NCBI GenBank assembly: GCA_018715525.1
Contig: DVLL01000023.1
Coordinates: forward strand, 26,385-90,384
Direction: 5' to 3'
Source of the DNA: Candidatus Faeciplasma pullistercoris
Lineage (GTDB): Bacteria; Bacillota; Clostridia; Oscillospirales; Ruminococcaceae
DNA length: 64,000 nucleotides
The notes under the pieces: generated by a model
Seen by the model: the letters and a program-made list of their open reading frames with translations, nothing else
Database searches by the model: none
What the model was told of the DNA's origin: nothing
Made by a program: the position numbers and the translations under genes
Shown here: positions 33,164 through 42,008 of the stretch, piece after piece
Position numbering within the stretch: position 1 is the stretch's first letter
Layout of the letters: the number at the start of each line of letters is the position of its first letter

Positions 33164-35241
33164 CAGCCCAAATCCTTCTCATAGCCGCAGTCCGGCTTGT
33201 AGCAGACAAGCTTGCCTTTTGAACCGCCCTTGCGGAAAAGCGTGGATGAGCACTTCGGGCATACCTCCGCCGTCGGAGTATCCCATGTCATGAACTTGCA
33301 GCCGGGATTATCCTCGCAGCCGAAATACTTCTTGCCCTTCTGAGTTTTCTTTTGCAGAACCCTCTTTCCGCAGTACGGGCACTTTCCGGGAGTTTCTGTC
33401 ACAAGCTTCTTTGTGTTGGTGCACTCAGGGAAGCCGCTGCACGCCAAAAACTTGCCGTACCTGCCCAGCTTTATAACCATCGGTTTGCCGCAAATCTCGC
33501 AGACCTGATCGGTCTTTTCGTCCGGAACCTTTACCCGCTTGCCCTCGAGATTTATCTCCGCTTTCTTCAGAGATTCGTCAAAGCCGTCGTAAAACTCCTT
33601 GAGGGTGTCCCGCCAATCTCGCTTTCCAAGCTCTATTTCGTCGAGCTCAGATTCCATCTCGGCTGTAAACTTGACGTCAACTATCTTCTTGAAATTATCC
33701 TCCATAAGCTGAGTAGTCACCTCGCCAAGCCCGGTGGGCTTAAGCTGCTTGCCGTCCCTCTCTACATACGAGCGCTGCAAAATTGTGGTTATCGTGGAGG
33801 CGTAGGTAGAAGGTCTCGCTATTCCGTTCTCCTTGAACGCCTTGATAAGAGTAGCTTCGGTATACCTTGCCGGCGGCTGGGTAAAGTGCTGCAGACCGTC
33901 AAGAGATTTAAGCTCAAGCGTCTCGCCCTTTGTCAGCGGAGGCAGGAGGCTGGACTCCTCAGAGTCTTCCTTTGACTCCTCATACAAAACGGTATAGCCG
34001 TCAAATCTCACATTGAAGCCGGACGCCTTGAACACGCAGCCGTTCGCCTCTACAGAGGCGGCTGTAGTGTTGAGCACACAGTCAGCCATCTGGCTCGCTA
34101 TGAACCTCGACCAGATGAGCTTATACAGCTTATACTGATCGGTCGTCAGCGACGGCTTCACACGCTCAGGGGTCATATCAGCCATTGTCGGGCGTATAGC
34201 CTCATGGGCGTCCTGAATATTATTGTCCTTCGACTTATAATTTCTCGCGGTCTTAGGAAGATACTCCTCGCCGTAGTTCTTACGGACAAAATCCGCGGCG
34301 GCAGCCTTGGCCTCGTCAGAGATTCTAAGCGAGTCGGTTCTCATGTAGGTTATAAGTCCCACCGCGCCTATTCCCTCTATGTCCACGCCCTCATACAGCT
34401 CTTGAGCGATGCTCATCGTCCTTCTCGAATTGAAGCCCAGACGCTGCGAAGCGTCCTGCAAAAGAGTAGGAGTGGAAAAAGGAGCCGCGGGAGTTTTAGA
34501 CCTTGTGCCGTTTCTGACGGACGACACCTTGAATTCTGCGCCTGAGAGCCTTGAAAGCACGGCGTCCGAGTCTGTCTTGCAATTCAGCTCAGGCTTCACG
34601 CCATCGACTGTGGCGAGCTTTGCCACAAATGTCTTACCGCCCTGCTTTGGCGAAAGCTTAGCCTCAATAGACCAGTATTCCACCGGCTTGAAGCTTTTTA
34701 TCTCCTTTTCCCTGTCAACTATCATCCGCACCGCGACAGACTGTACTCTTCCGGCTGAAAGACCGCGCCTTACCTTTTTCCAAAGAAATGGAGAAAGCTT
34801 ATAGCCGACTATCCTGTCAAGAATTCGCCTTGCCTGCTGGGCGTTGACAATATTCATATCTATTTTTCTCGGGGCGGCGATTCCCGCCTCTACGCCTGTT
34901 TTCGTTATCTCGTTGAAGGTCACACGGTTCTTATCGTTGAGGTCAAACCCCAGCATACATGCCAAATGCCATGATATAGCTTCACCCTCGCGGTCAGGGT
35001 CGGTCGCAAAGTATACATGATCCGACTTTTTCGCGAGCTTCTTTATATCCTTTATAATATTTTCCTTTCCGGCTATATCTACATATGTCGGCTCAAATCC
35101 ATTATCCACGTCAACCGCGAGCTTAGACTTCGGAAGGTCTCTGACATGTCCGGCGCAAGCGACCACATTATAGCCCGCGCCGAGCGTGCGCTTGACAGTA
35201 TGGATTTTTGTGGGAGACTCAACAATTATCAAATCCGACAT
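33163..35241 (-). CDS. topA: DNA topoisomerase I
   Basis: Type IA topoisomerase relaxing negative supercoils. It has 692 residues: Toprim domain with ATDPDREGEAISWHL, catalytic tyrosine in GLITYMRTDSLRIS, and three C-terminal four-cysteine zinc ribbons starting CEICGKPMV, CPYCGKRVL and CPKCSSTLF. Length and domain set are normal for Firmicutes. It lies downstream of dprA by 21 bp. Confidence 0.98.
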   Translation of the reverse strand: MSDLIIVESPTKIHTVKRTLGAGYNVVACAGHVRDLPKSKLAVDVDNGFEPTYVDIAGKENIIKDIKKLAKKSDHVYFATDPDREGEAISWHLACMLGFDLNDKNRVTFNEITKTGVEAGIAAPRKIDMNIVNAQQARRILDRIVGYKLSPFLWKKVRRGLSAGRVQSVAVRMIVDREKEIKSFKPVEYWSIEAKLSPKQGGKTFVAKLATVDGVKPELNCKTDSDAVLSRLSGAEFKVSSVRNGTRSKTPAAPFSTPTLLQDASQRLGFNSRRTMSIAQELYEGVDIEGIGAVGLITYMRTDSLRISDEAKAAAADFVRKNYGEEYLPKTARNYKSKDNNIQDAHEAIRPTMADMTPERVKPSLTTDQYKLYKLIWSRFIASQMADCVLNTTAASVEANGCVFKASGFNVRFDGYTVLYEESKEDSEESSLLPPLTKGETLELKSLDGLQHFTQPPARYTEATLIKAFKENGIARPSTYASTITTILQRSYVERDGKQLKPTGLGEVTTQLMEDNFKKIVDVKFTAEMESELDEIELGKRDWRDTLKEFYDGFDESLKKAEINLEGKRVKVPDEKTDQVCEICGKPMVIKLGRYGKFLACSGFPECTNTKKLVTETPGKCPYCGKRVLQKKTQKGKKYFGCEDNPGCKFMTWDTPTAEVCPKCSSTLFRKGGSKGKLVCYKPDCGYEKDLG

Positions 35242-35262
35242 TAAAAATCATCCTCATCAATG

Positions 35263-36486
35263 TTAATTCGCTGCCGCGTACCGATTCCCGGGAAGCGAGG
35301 TTATGTACCCGTCGCACTCAAGCTCGGTGAGCAGCGTTTCTATATCGCATATTCCGCCCGGCTCGGCAGCCTCCGACAGCTCGTCAAAAAGCGCAGAGCC
35401 GTGCTCGTAAATATATTCGACCAAAAGCCTTTTGCCCTCAGGCAAGGACTCAAGGTCCACAGCGTTATACGCCGCAGAATTATCCGCAGACACGCTCTTC
35501 TTCGTGCGTTTCTTCGTCTCTTCAGGTTCGCTCTGCTTTCTCGGACGCTCCGCGCTCTCAAAGAGCCCTCCACCGCGGCGAAGAGCGTCTGCGCCTGAAT
35601 TCAGCTTGTGAGCGTAAACGCTGTAGTATTCGTTAAGTATATCCCTGGCGTCAAATACCGGTATCGCACCGTCCCGAAGAAGTCCCGTAACGCCGGAATA
35701 GTTGTCGTTAAACAGCTCATGAGGCGGTATGCAGAATAAATCCTTGCCCTGAGCTATGGCAAAGGACGCCGTGCTGAGAGCTCCGCTTCCCGCGCCGGCC
35801 TGAGTGACAAAGGTGCCCAATGATATTCCGGCAAGAATCCTGTTTCTTGCCCTGAAGGTCAGCGGTGAAACCCTGTCGTTCGGAAAATATTCGCTTATGA
35901 CCGCGCCCTTGGCTGCAATGATCTTCTTTGCGGAGCTGTTCTCCTTGGGGTAGTTATACATCAGCCCGCAGGGCAAAACGGCAATAGCCCTTCCTCCCGC
36001 GAGCATGGCGGATCTTAGCGCCACCGAATCGAGACCTACGGCAAAGCCGCTCGCTATCACCACTCCGGCGTCCACAAGCTCGCCGATTATCTTCTCGGTA
36101 ACCGAGACGGAATATTTGCTCGGTCTTCTCGTTCCTACACAGGATATCATGACAGAGTCGCACATTCCCTCCAGCCTTCCCAAAACGAAGAGCACAGACG
36201 GCGGATTATATATCTCCCGAAGTCTGTCCGGAAAGCCTTCGCAGTCATAGCAATATATGTTTATGCCGTTTTTGCGGCAGTATTCAATCACCTTTTCGGC
36301 GTCCTCGAGCTTAGCGCTCTCCACCTTGGTTCTGTCCTGACCGGATACATACCTGAGCTCGCCCGAGCTTATCCTTTCATACGCCTCTTTGGCAGAAACG
36401 TAATGAGACATAGTGTTCCACTTTCTTGCGTTGGCAGGGCCGAACGCCATGGTAAGCCACATCCAATACTTTAGCTCAGGGCTCAT
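35263..36486 (-). CDS. dprA: DNA-processing protein DprA
   Basis: Loads RecA on incoming single-stranded DNA during natural transformation. It has 407 residues: an N-terminal SAM-like region, the Rossmann DprA core with CVGTRRPSKYS, ASGFAVGLDSVALRSAM and FRARNRILAG, and a C-terminal winged helix (about 340-400, EGKRLLVEYIYEHG...). A charged linker at about 310-340 separates them. Presence next to topA is the usual arrangement; it says little about actual competence. Confidence 0.95.
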   Translation of the reverse strand: MSPELKYWMWLTMAFGPANARKWNTMSHYVSAKEAYERISSGELRYVSGQDRTKVESAKLEDAEKVIEYCRKNGINIYCYDCEGFPDRLREIYNPPSVLFVLGRLEGMCDSVMISCVGTRRPSKYSVSVTEKIIGELVDAGVVIASGFAVGLDSVALRSAMLAGGRAIAVLPCGLMYNYPKENSSAKKIIAAKGAVISEYFPNDRVSPLTFRARNRILAGISLGTFVTQAGAGSGALSTASFAIAQGKDLFCIPPHELFNDNYSGVTGLLRDGAIPVFDARDILNEYYSVYAHKLNSGADALRRGGGLFESAERPRKQSEPEETKKRTKKSVSADNSAAYNAVDLESLPEGKRLLVEYIYEHGSALFDELSEAAEPGGICDIETLLTELECDGYITSLPGNRYAAAN

Positions 36487-36496
36487 GCTTAATTCG

Positions 36497-37309
36497 TCAC
36501 TCCTCGTCTGTCATTTCCCAAAGTATTATAGACGCCGCTGACGCAGCGTTCAATGAATTGATATTACCCTTCATTTTAATGGTTATTTCTTGATCGCAGA
36601 GCGAAGCGTCCCGCTCTGTAAGCCCGTTGCCCTCGTTGCCTATCACTACGGCTGAGCCGCCGGAAAAATGGACGCGCCTTATGTCGCGTGCGTCCGCGTC
36701 CACCACCGAGGCAAATGTCATTATGCCGCACGCATGAAGAAGGCTTATTACACTCTCATAGTCCATGTCATCGACAAGCGGCACCCTGAACATCGAGCCC
36801 ATAGTCGAGCGAACAGTCTTAGGGTTATATATATCGCAGCAGCCGCATAAAAATATGCCGTCTATCCCCACGGCGTCGGCAGCTCTTATGATAGTGCCGA
36901 TATTTCCGGGATCCTGCAAATTATCAAGAACAAGATATTTTCCTACGGTATTCATTTTATCAGCGGCTGAAATTTTGTCAAGTGTGTGGGCGCAGCAATA
37001 CAGCCCCTGAGAGCCTTGGGTCGCGCTGAGAACATCCCCAAGGCTCGAAGGAATCAAGTATGTCCCGATTATTGACGCTTTCATTAAGCCCGCAACCGTA
37101 TCCGGATATTTATTTGCAGCCTGCTCGGTGACAAAGGCGTACTCTATCCTAAGCCCCTCGCTTATAGCGTCAGAAATGAGCCTCGCTCCCTCCAGGACAA
37201 AAAGCCCAAGCTCTATGCGATATTTTTTCTGGTCTCTTAGCTTAATATATTGCTTGACAAGAGGGTTGTCCCTGCTCGTAACCTGTCTTATTTCGCTGTA
37301 ATCAAACAT
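36497..37309 (-). CDS. SpoU/TrmH-family RNA 2'-O-methyltransferase
   Basis: SPOUT-class methyltransferase acting on rRNA or tRNA ribose. It has 270 residues. The N-terminal substrate-binding domain opens VTSRDNPLVKQYIKLRDQKKY; the C-terminal knot has the SpoU motifs LDNLQDPGNIGTIIRAADA, VIGNEGNGLTERDA and MKGNINSLNAASAASIILWE. It lies downstream of the rplT operon terminator, so it depends on read-through or on a weak promoter in the 35-bp gap. Confidence 0.94.
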   Translation of the reverse strand: MFDYSEIRQVTSRDNPLVKQYIKLRDQKKYRIELGLFVLEGARLISDAISEGLRIEYAFVTEQAANKYPDTVAGLMKASIIGTYLIPSSLGDVLSATQGSQGLYCCAHTLDKISAADKMNTVGKYLVLDNLQDPGNIGTIIRAADAVGIDGIFLCGCCDIYNPKTVRSTMGSMFRVPLVDDMDYESVISLLHACGIMTFASVVDADARDIRRVHFSGGSAVVIGNEGNGLTERDASLCDQEITIKMKGNINSLNAASAASIILWEMTDEE

Positions 37310-37337
37310 AAATAAATTTTACCGAATTTCCCCTATT

Positions 37338-37371
37338 ACTAAGAAAACACGCCCGGTTAAGAGCGTGTTTT
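37338..37371 (-). terminator. Intrinsic terminator of the infC-rpmI-rplT operon
   Basis: Nine-pair stem (37344-37352 with 37363-37371), 10-base loop, then TTTTCTTAG on the minus strand. Confidence 0.8.
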
Positions 37372-37378
37372 TAGCTTA

Positions 37379-37735
37379 TTAGTTGAGCGCAGCTCTCGCC
37401 TTTTCAACAATCGCAGCAAAGCCTGCGGGGTCATTGATTGCGATCTCGGAGAGCATCTTTCTGTTAAGTCCGACGCCCGCCTTCTTGAGTCCGTTCATCA
37501 GTGTGGAATAGTTCATTCCGTTTGCCTTTGCAGCGGCTGAAATTCTCGCTATCCAAAGCTGACGGAATTCACGCTTCTTCTGCTTTCTTCCGATGTATGC
37601 GTAGTTGCCGGACTTCATGACGGCCTGCTTAGCCATCTTGAAGTGCTTGCTCTTTGAACCCCAGTAGCCCTTAGCGAGCTTAAGAGTCTTATTTCTTCTC
37701 TTTCGAGTCATCATTGCGCCCTTAACACGAGCCAT
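37379..37735 (-). CDS. rplT: 50S ribosomal protein L20
   Basis: 118 residues ([20 protein letters not shown]...). It binds 23S rRNA early in 50S assembly. In Firmicutes L20 also represses its own operon by binding the infC leader; the matching leader is present at 38546-38732. Confidence 0.98.
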   Translation of the reverse strand: MARVKGAMMTRKRRNKTLKLAKGYWGSKSKHFKMAKQAVMKSGNYAYIGRKQKKREFRQLWIARISAAAKANGMNYSTLMNGLKKAGVGLNRKMLSEIAINDPAGFAAIVEKARAALN

Positions 37736-37784
37736 AATTCTTTACCTCCGTTATTTGATTCAATAAGTCCTTACAACTCGTCAT

Positions 37785-37988
37785 TTATTTGTAAGGGATA
37801 GTCTTCTTGATTGCCTCGACATTCGCGCTTGAAGCGTAAGCGGCGCCCCTTGCGATTCTCTTCGCCTTATGGTCCTTGGATACAAGACGATGTCTCTTGT
37901 ATGCGTGCTGGAACTTTACCTTTCCGGTACCTGTGAGGCTGAAGCGCTTCTTGGTGCCGGAGTGAGTTTTTACCTTGATCTTTGCCAT
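37785..37988 (-). CDS. rpmI: 50S ribosomal protein L35
   Basis: 67 residues, basic (MAKIKVKTHSGTKKRF..., ending SSANVEAIKKTIPYK). Middle gene of infC-rpmI-rplT, 26 bp after infC and 49 bp before rplT. Confidence 0.97.
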   Translation of the reverse strand: MAKIKVKTHSGTKKRFSLTGTGKVKFQHAYKRHRLVSKDHKAKRIARGAAYASSANVEAIKKTIPYK

Positions 37989-38014
37989 TTGTTTATCCTC
38001 CTTGGTTATTTGAC

Positions 38015-38545
38015 TTACTTATTGGTGTTGGGCTTAGGTGAAACAAGCAAAACTATGTTTCTGCCCTCAATCTTACTTGGCTTATCGAATATGCCATACT
38101 CAGCAATAGCCGACTTGAACTCCTCAAGCAGCTTATCGCTCAGCTCAGAATGAAGAGCTACTCCCTTCCGGAACTGAAGCCTTATCGAAACCTTTACCTT
38201 GTTGCCGTCCTTAAGGAACCTGACAGCCTGATTGGCTTTGGTGTTGAAGTCGTTGGAGTCTATCTTTGAAGTCATTCTTACTTCCTTTACCTCTACGACC
38301 TTCTGGTTCTTTCTCGCTTCCTTCTCCCGCTTGGTCTGCTCGAAGCAGTACTTACCGTAGTCCATGATCTTGCATACGGGCGGATTTGCCGTAGGCGCGA
38401 TCTTGACAAGATCAAGATCCTTAGACGCGGCTATCTCCAGCGCCTCTCCGGACGAAATGATACCAAGCTGAGACCCGTCGGAATCGATCACTCTGATTTG
38501 AGCGTCACGGATTTCCTCATTGATCTGATGATCCATGTTGCTAAT
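38015..38545 (-). CDS. infC: Translation initiation factor IF-3, AUU start codon
   Basis: Keeps 30S and 50S apart and checks the initiator tRNA. Both IF-3 domains are complete: INEEIRDAQIRVIDSDGSQLGI and the C-domain KEVRMTSKIDSNDF. The first ATG (38536) is 18 nt from the only ribosome site, GGAGG at 38559-38555. The in-frame ATT at 38545 is 9 nt from it, so translation most probably starts at ATT, adding Met-Ser-Asn. AUU is the known atypical infC start that lets IF-3 repress its own synthesis. First gene of the infC-rpmI-rplT operon. Confidence 0.95.
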   Translation of the reverse strand: MSNMDHQINEEIRDAQIRVIDSDGSQLGIISSGEALEIAASKDLDLVKIAPTANPPVCKIMDYGKYCFEQTKREKEARKNQKVVEVKEVRMTSKIDSNDFNTKANQAVRFLKDGNKVKVSIRLQFRKGVALHSELSDKLLEEFKSAIAEYGIFDKPSKIEGRNIVLLVSPKPNTNK

Positions 38546-38732
38546 GGCTGAGCACCTCCAAAAAAGTAATTAAAGAATAAAAAGAGCGCGAACCAAACAG
38601 TTCACGCTCATAAAAATCCAAACACACGCACAGCCACACTCCTGCGCTGCCGTATACCTCGAAATCTATTGACCTTTTCGCCTCAGGCTTAAGGTGAGAA
38701 CGCAAACCGCTTCTGCTTTCTTTACCTGAGAA
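38546..38732 (-). ncRNA. L20-type autoregulatory leader with terminator
   Basis: The leader from the promoter to infC is about 185 nt, contains several complementary segments (for example CTCAGG and CCTTAAGCCTGAGG), and ends in a 10-pair hairpin (38584-38593 with 38600-38609, 6-base loop) followed on the minus strand by TTTTTATTCTTT. This matches the layout of the firmicute L20 leader, in which L20 binding favours termination. Assignment is from position and layout; I could not score it against a covariance model. Confidence 0.75.
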
Positions 38733-38761
38733 ATTATACACTATCACAACGCGATTGTCAA
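38733..38761 (-). promoter_or_regulatory. Sigma-A promoter of infC-rpmI-rplT
   Basis: Consensus on the minus strand: TTGACA (38761-38756), 17-bp spacer, TATAAT (38738-38733). Confidence 0.93.
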
Positions 38762-39207
38762 TAGCTGATTTGAGTTTTTTAGAAATTTATTGTAGGTACT
38801 ACAATGATAAGCGACAGATAACGAGTAAAGAGCAGCGAATGGGAGACAAATGTACTAATGCTGGGTGTCCAAACAAAACCGAAAGGCATCAGTCACACCG
38901 CTTGATATGGACATGATAACATAAAACATGGTATTTAAGCAAGCGGCAGCTGAGTATTCTTTTAAGCACGGAATAACAGCTGCCGCAATCAGGTGCAAAA
39001 CAGCAAGGCAAAATTTCTGTCGCCGGTTAAAAAAAGTATGGCGAACGGGTTTTACTCATTTGCCGATATTGCCCTACGGCGAGCTGTGAGGCAAACGCAG
39101 TACAATTATTTCTCCATCATACCTCTCAACAGGAAGCTCATAACTACGTCCTTTTTTCTTTCCCTATTTTGTAACAAAGCATTGACAAGCCTACATCTTG
39201 CAGCGTA
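38762..39207. other. Intergenic region without a supportable gene
   Basis: About 450 bp between the infC promoter and the promoter of the 39327 gene. It contains an inverted repeat at 38943-38986 but no ribosome site with a convincing ORF. A plus-strand reading of about 72 codons from GTG 38993 and a minus-strand stretch ending ERYDGEIIVLRLPHSSP lack starts and context and could be coincidence or decayed sequence. Confidence 0.5.
38943..38986. repeat. Inverted repeat (10-bp stem)
   Basis: GCGGCAGCTG (38943-38952) pairs perfectly with CAGCTGCCGC (38977-38986), and the stem can be extended with a bulge by TATTC/GAATA. No T tract follows on either side, so it is not a normal terminator. Confidence 0.65.
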
Positions 39208-39236
39208 TTGAAATAATTGTGTATATATGATATCAT
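39208..39236 (+). promoter_or_regulatory. Candidate promoter of the 39327 gene
   Basis: TTGAAA at 39208-39213, 17-bp spacer, TATCAT at 39231-39236. An 8-bp hairpin (39283-39290 with 39304-39311) lies in the leader just before the AGGAG ribosome site. Confidence 0.6.
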
Positions 39237-39326
39237 TTACATGGTTAATACTTTATCAAGCAGGCGAATACTCAAATAAAACGAAAGCCGGTAGCATCCG
39301 CCTCGGCTTTCAGACAGGAGAAGAAT

Positions 39327-40004
39327 ATGAGGGACCTACTTATTGAAAACTGCTCACTGGTCATCTGGATAATAGTTGCCATTGAGGCTATACTCGGAGT
39401 GAGTCTCGCAGCAGCCTACAAAAAGGACAGGCGTCCTATAATAATCTGCATGATTTTAGTCGATTTCGGACTTCTTGTAGACGCGCTTCTTATAAATCTC
39501 GGAGGCTTCTTCGACGGAGGACTTCCGGAACCGGTAAGCAGACTGCGCTTTATACTTCACGGAATGCTTATTCCGCTCCTCTTCCCTATCTGCGGCTATT
39601 CCTTGAAGCTAAAGCGCAAGGTCATGAGCGTGATTTGGGCTCTCACAGCTGTTGTAATGGTATTGGGTCTTGCCGAGGGAATGAGCATAACGCTTGAGCT
39701 TATTCAAATCGGAGATGTTGTCCGCCACAATTCCGCCGACTCCAGCCCCGCATGGGCGGAAACCATAAGAAGCTTCCTCTCGTTCGGCACGGTCATCCCC
39801 TTGATAATCGTTGGAATAGCAGTATGGATCAAGCAAAAAACTCCTACGCTGTTTCTCTCCGGATTCCTTATGTTCATTTTCGCGGCGTTAGGTCCTGCGA
39901 CAGGCAACCTCGATTTGTTATTCGTCATCACAATGATAGGCGAGGTTTTAATGATACTCTTCTTTATGCTGTATGTAAGGTCAATCGCAAAATGGGAAAA
40001 GTGA
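39327..40004 (+). CDS. Seven-helix membrane protein of unknown function
   Basis: A 225-residue integral membrane protein with seven hydrophobic helices at about 11-30, 37-58, 74-92, 99-116, 152-168, 174-191 and 196-217, and a polar loop at 128-148. A His is the only obvious feature in the third helix region (RFILHGMLIPLL). No motif that I recognise. Single gene with its own candidate promoter, a leader hairpin 16 bp before the ATG, AGGAG ribosome site and a terminator 26 bp after the stop. Confidence 0.75.
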   Translation: MRDLLIENCSLVIWIIVAIEAILGVSLAAAYKKDRRPIIICMILVDFGLLVDALLINLGGFFDGGLPEPVSRLRFILHGMLIPLLFPICGYSLKLKRKVMSVIWALTAVVMVLGLAEGMSITLELIQIGDVVRHNSADSSPAWAETIRSFLSFGTVIPLIIVGIAVWIKQKTPTLFLSGFLMFIFAALGPATGNLDLLFVITMIGEVLMILFFMLYVRSIAKWEK

Positions 40005-40030
40005 CAGGCAATAACTAAAGCCCTGATAAA

Positions 40031-40072
40031 ACCGGCAGACGCCATTTACAAAGCGTCCGCCGGTCATTTTTT
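40031..40072 (+). terminator. Intrinsic terminator after the 39327 gene
   Basis: Twelve-base arms (40031-40042 with 40053-40064, one mismatch), 10-base loop, then CATTTTTT. It separates this gene from the convergent phosphatase. Confidence 0.85.
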
Positions 40073-40097
40073 AACGGCTCAACTTTTACTCAGCCGC

Positions 40098-40826
40098 TCA
40101 GTGTCTCTCGTCAGAATCATATGTCTCGCAGAAGCGAGCTGAGAAAGCGGGCTCCTCGCCTGCGGCGTAAAGATGAGAGATATCGCCGAAGGACGCCATC
40201 CTGAACGAGGCTATCCCCTTTTCCCTTTCCTCCGTGTAAAGCGTTGTAACCGACGTGGGCGCAGCGCAGAAATTCTGACCGAGCACCACGGGAGAGATGC
40301 TCAGAAGATGACCGAGCATCTGACACTCCAGCCCGAAGTGACAAAAGAACACTATCGTGTCCCTATTGGGCTTTATCGCCTCGTAATATCTTCCGCAGCG
40401 GCGGTACCCGTGCTTCTCAAGAAGCGCGTCAAGGTTGTCGGTAATATTTTTATACAGCGCGGGGTAATCGCCCTCCGCCATAAAATCTACATACTGAAAC
40501 TTGTCCTTGTCGTAAAGGTCGTCTATTTTTGTGAAAAATGAGGGCAGCAGATCCCAGCACAAAACCGTTTCGTCCTTGACATACGGAACCCTGACCCGAC
40601 AGTAGTAAAACTCCTTGAGCCAGTCGAGTATCTGGGCTTCCCTACCCATTTTCTTGAGAGTAAGCGACGCGGTATCCTTCGCTCTGCCGAGTGGAGAGCA
40701 GTAAAACGCCGCAACGTCTAGCTTTGAGATCCTTTCGCTCAAAAGCTCCGCCTCCCGCCAGCCCTTTTCGGTGAGCGAGTCGATCGAATAATCCGGATCG
40801 CCGTGTCTGATAATAAGTATTCTCAT
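40098..40826 (-). CDS. Histidine phosphatase family protein
   Basis: Phosphoglycerate-mutase-like (branch 1) phosphatase. It has 242 residues from ATG 40826, preceded by AAAGGAGCC. The RHG motif is in ILIIRHGDPDYS, where the His is the phosphate acceptor. Conserved CSPLGRAKDTASL and the distal His of VFFCHFGLE complete the active site. The substrate is not predictable; such proteins act on sugars, nucleotides or small signalling phosphates. Monocistronic, with promoter at 40873-40901. Confidence 0.9.
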   Translation of the reverse strand: MRILIIRHGDPDYSIDSLTEKGWREAELLSERISKLDVAAFYCSPLGRAKDTASLTLKKMGREAQILDWLKEFYYCRVRVPYVKDETVLCWDLLPSFFTKIDDLYDKDKFQYVDFMAEGDYPALYKNITDNLDALLEKHGYRRCGRYYEAIKPNRDTIVFFCHFGLECQMLGHLLSISPVVLGQNFCAAPTSVTTLYTEEREKGIASFRMASFGDISHLYAAGEEPAFSARFCETYDSDERH

Positions 40827-40872
40827 GTTTAAGGCTCCTTTATATTGAGTTCCGCCAACGTCTTTATTTATC

Positions 40873-40901
40873 ATAATATCATCAGCTGCGCCCTAAATCA
40901 A
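40873..40901 (-). promoter_or_regulatory. Sigma-A promoter of the histidine phosphatase gene
   Basis: Minus strand: TTGATT (40901-40896), 17-bp spacer, TATTAT (40878-40873). Confidence 0.75.
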
Positions 40902-41055
40902 GGAAAAACTTCACGGGCATCTAAAAATTGCTGCCACGCACGGCGTATATTTGAAGCTGCGAATGGTCTCGCTGCTAAATCATCCGCGTCCGCTCAACGC
41001 TGATCTGACCAACACCGGTTGTTTTGCCGAAATATACATTAATTTTGTAAATTTA

Positions 41056-41084
41056 TTGACAGCATTTTCACAACATGCTATAAT
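41056..41084 (+). promoter_or_regulatory. Consensus sigma-A promoter of the permease operon
   Basis: TTGACA at 41056-41061, 17-bp spacer, TATAAT at 41079-41084: a perfect match, 71 bp upstream of ATG 41156, so the operon may be strongly expressed. The rest of the 40902-41155 gap shows nothing I can name. Confidence 0.93.
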
Positions 41085-41155
41085 AATTTGGTAAAGTAAC
41101 AACAGTCCGCGTTAAAAAAGCAAGCTGATAATTTTCTGATAAACAGGAGGACAAA

Positions 41156-41995
41156 ATGAACAAAAAGCAAAAGCTCAAAATAGTACTGCTGTGCCTGCCC
41201 GCTCTTATAGGCTTTGCTGTTTTCTACATAGTTCCGTTTGTCAGGACTATAGGCTACTCCTTTATCGACAACACGCTCTCAAAGCAGTTTGTCGGATTTT
41301 CCAACTACGCCTCGGTTCTCGGGAACAAATACTTTCAGATGGCTCTTAAGAACACGGCTATATTCTCAGTCATCAGTGTAAGCACGACTGTTCTTATATC
41401 GCTGATTCTTTCTCTGGGCATAGTAAAGCTTTCAAACAGGTTTTCCTTCATCAAAAGCTTTTTCATCCTTCCGTACATCCTCCCCACAGCGAGTATAATT
41501 TTCATCTGGCAGAGCATTTTCGGCGGCGAAAGTTATGAAGCGCTGACAAGAATAGAAAGCATATCCGCGTTCTTTGAGATACTCCCTTTGTATCTTCTAT
41601 TCACATGGAAAAATATCGGCATAAATATCATTCTTATCACCTCGGCGCTCATGAAAGTGCCGCGAGAGGTATACGAGGCGTCTGCGGTAGACGGCGCCCA
41701 CGGCTTAAGACTTCACGCTAAAATCACCATGCCGATGATATCTCCTACCCTATTCTTTGCCATTGTCCTCACATTTGTAAACTCCCTGAAAATATTTAAG
41801 GAGAGCTACCTTTTCTACAACACGAACTATCCTCCGGACGTGGCGTACATGGTGCAAAACTATATGAACAACCACTTCCAGAAGCTTAACTATCAGAACC
41901 TGAGCTGCGCCGTCGTCATATTCACTACTGTCATGGCGATACTTATTTTCCTTTTGTACCGTGCCGAGAACAAGACCGGCGATTACACCAACTAA
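41156..41995 (+). CDS. ABC transporter permease, MalF/UgpA type
   Basis: Inner-membrane permease of a carbohydrate-type ABC importer. It has 279 residues with six predicted helices. The EAA coupling loop is close to consensus: EVYEASAVDGAHGLRLHAKITMP at about residues 175-197. ATG 41156 follows AGGAGG. It is followed after 13 bp by a MalG-type permease. The operon contains no substrate-binding protein and no ATPase, so both must be supplied from elsewhere or the complex is unusual. Confidence 0.92.
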   Translation: MNKKQKLKIVLLCLPALIGFAVFYIVPFVRTIGYSFIDNTLSKQFVGFSNYASVLGNKYFQMALKNTAIFSVISVSTTVLISLILSLGIVKLSNRFSFIKSFFILPYILPTASIIFIWQSIFGGESYEALTRIESISAFFEILPLYLLFTWKNIGINIILITSALMKVPREVYEASAVDGAHGLRLHAKITMPMISPTLFFAIVLTFVNSLKIFKESYLFYNTNYPPDVAYMVQNYMNNHFQKLNYQNLSCAVVIFTTVMAILIFLLYRAENKTGDYTN

Positions 41996-42008
41996 AGGAG
42001 GCTTTAGC

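Noticed and set aside
38993..39211. Plus-strand ORF of about 72 codons in the infC-39327 gap
   Set aside because: GTG start without ribosome site, unusual composition and no protein-like pattern.
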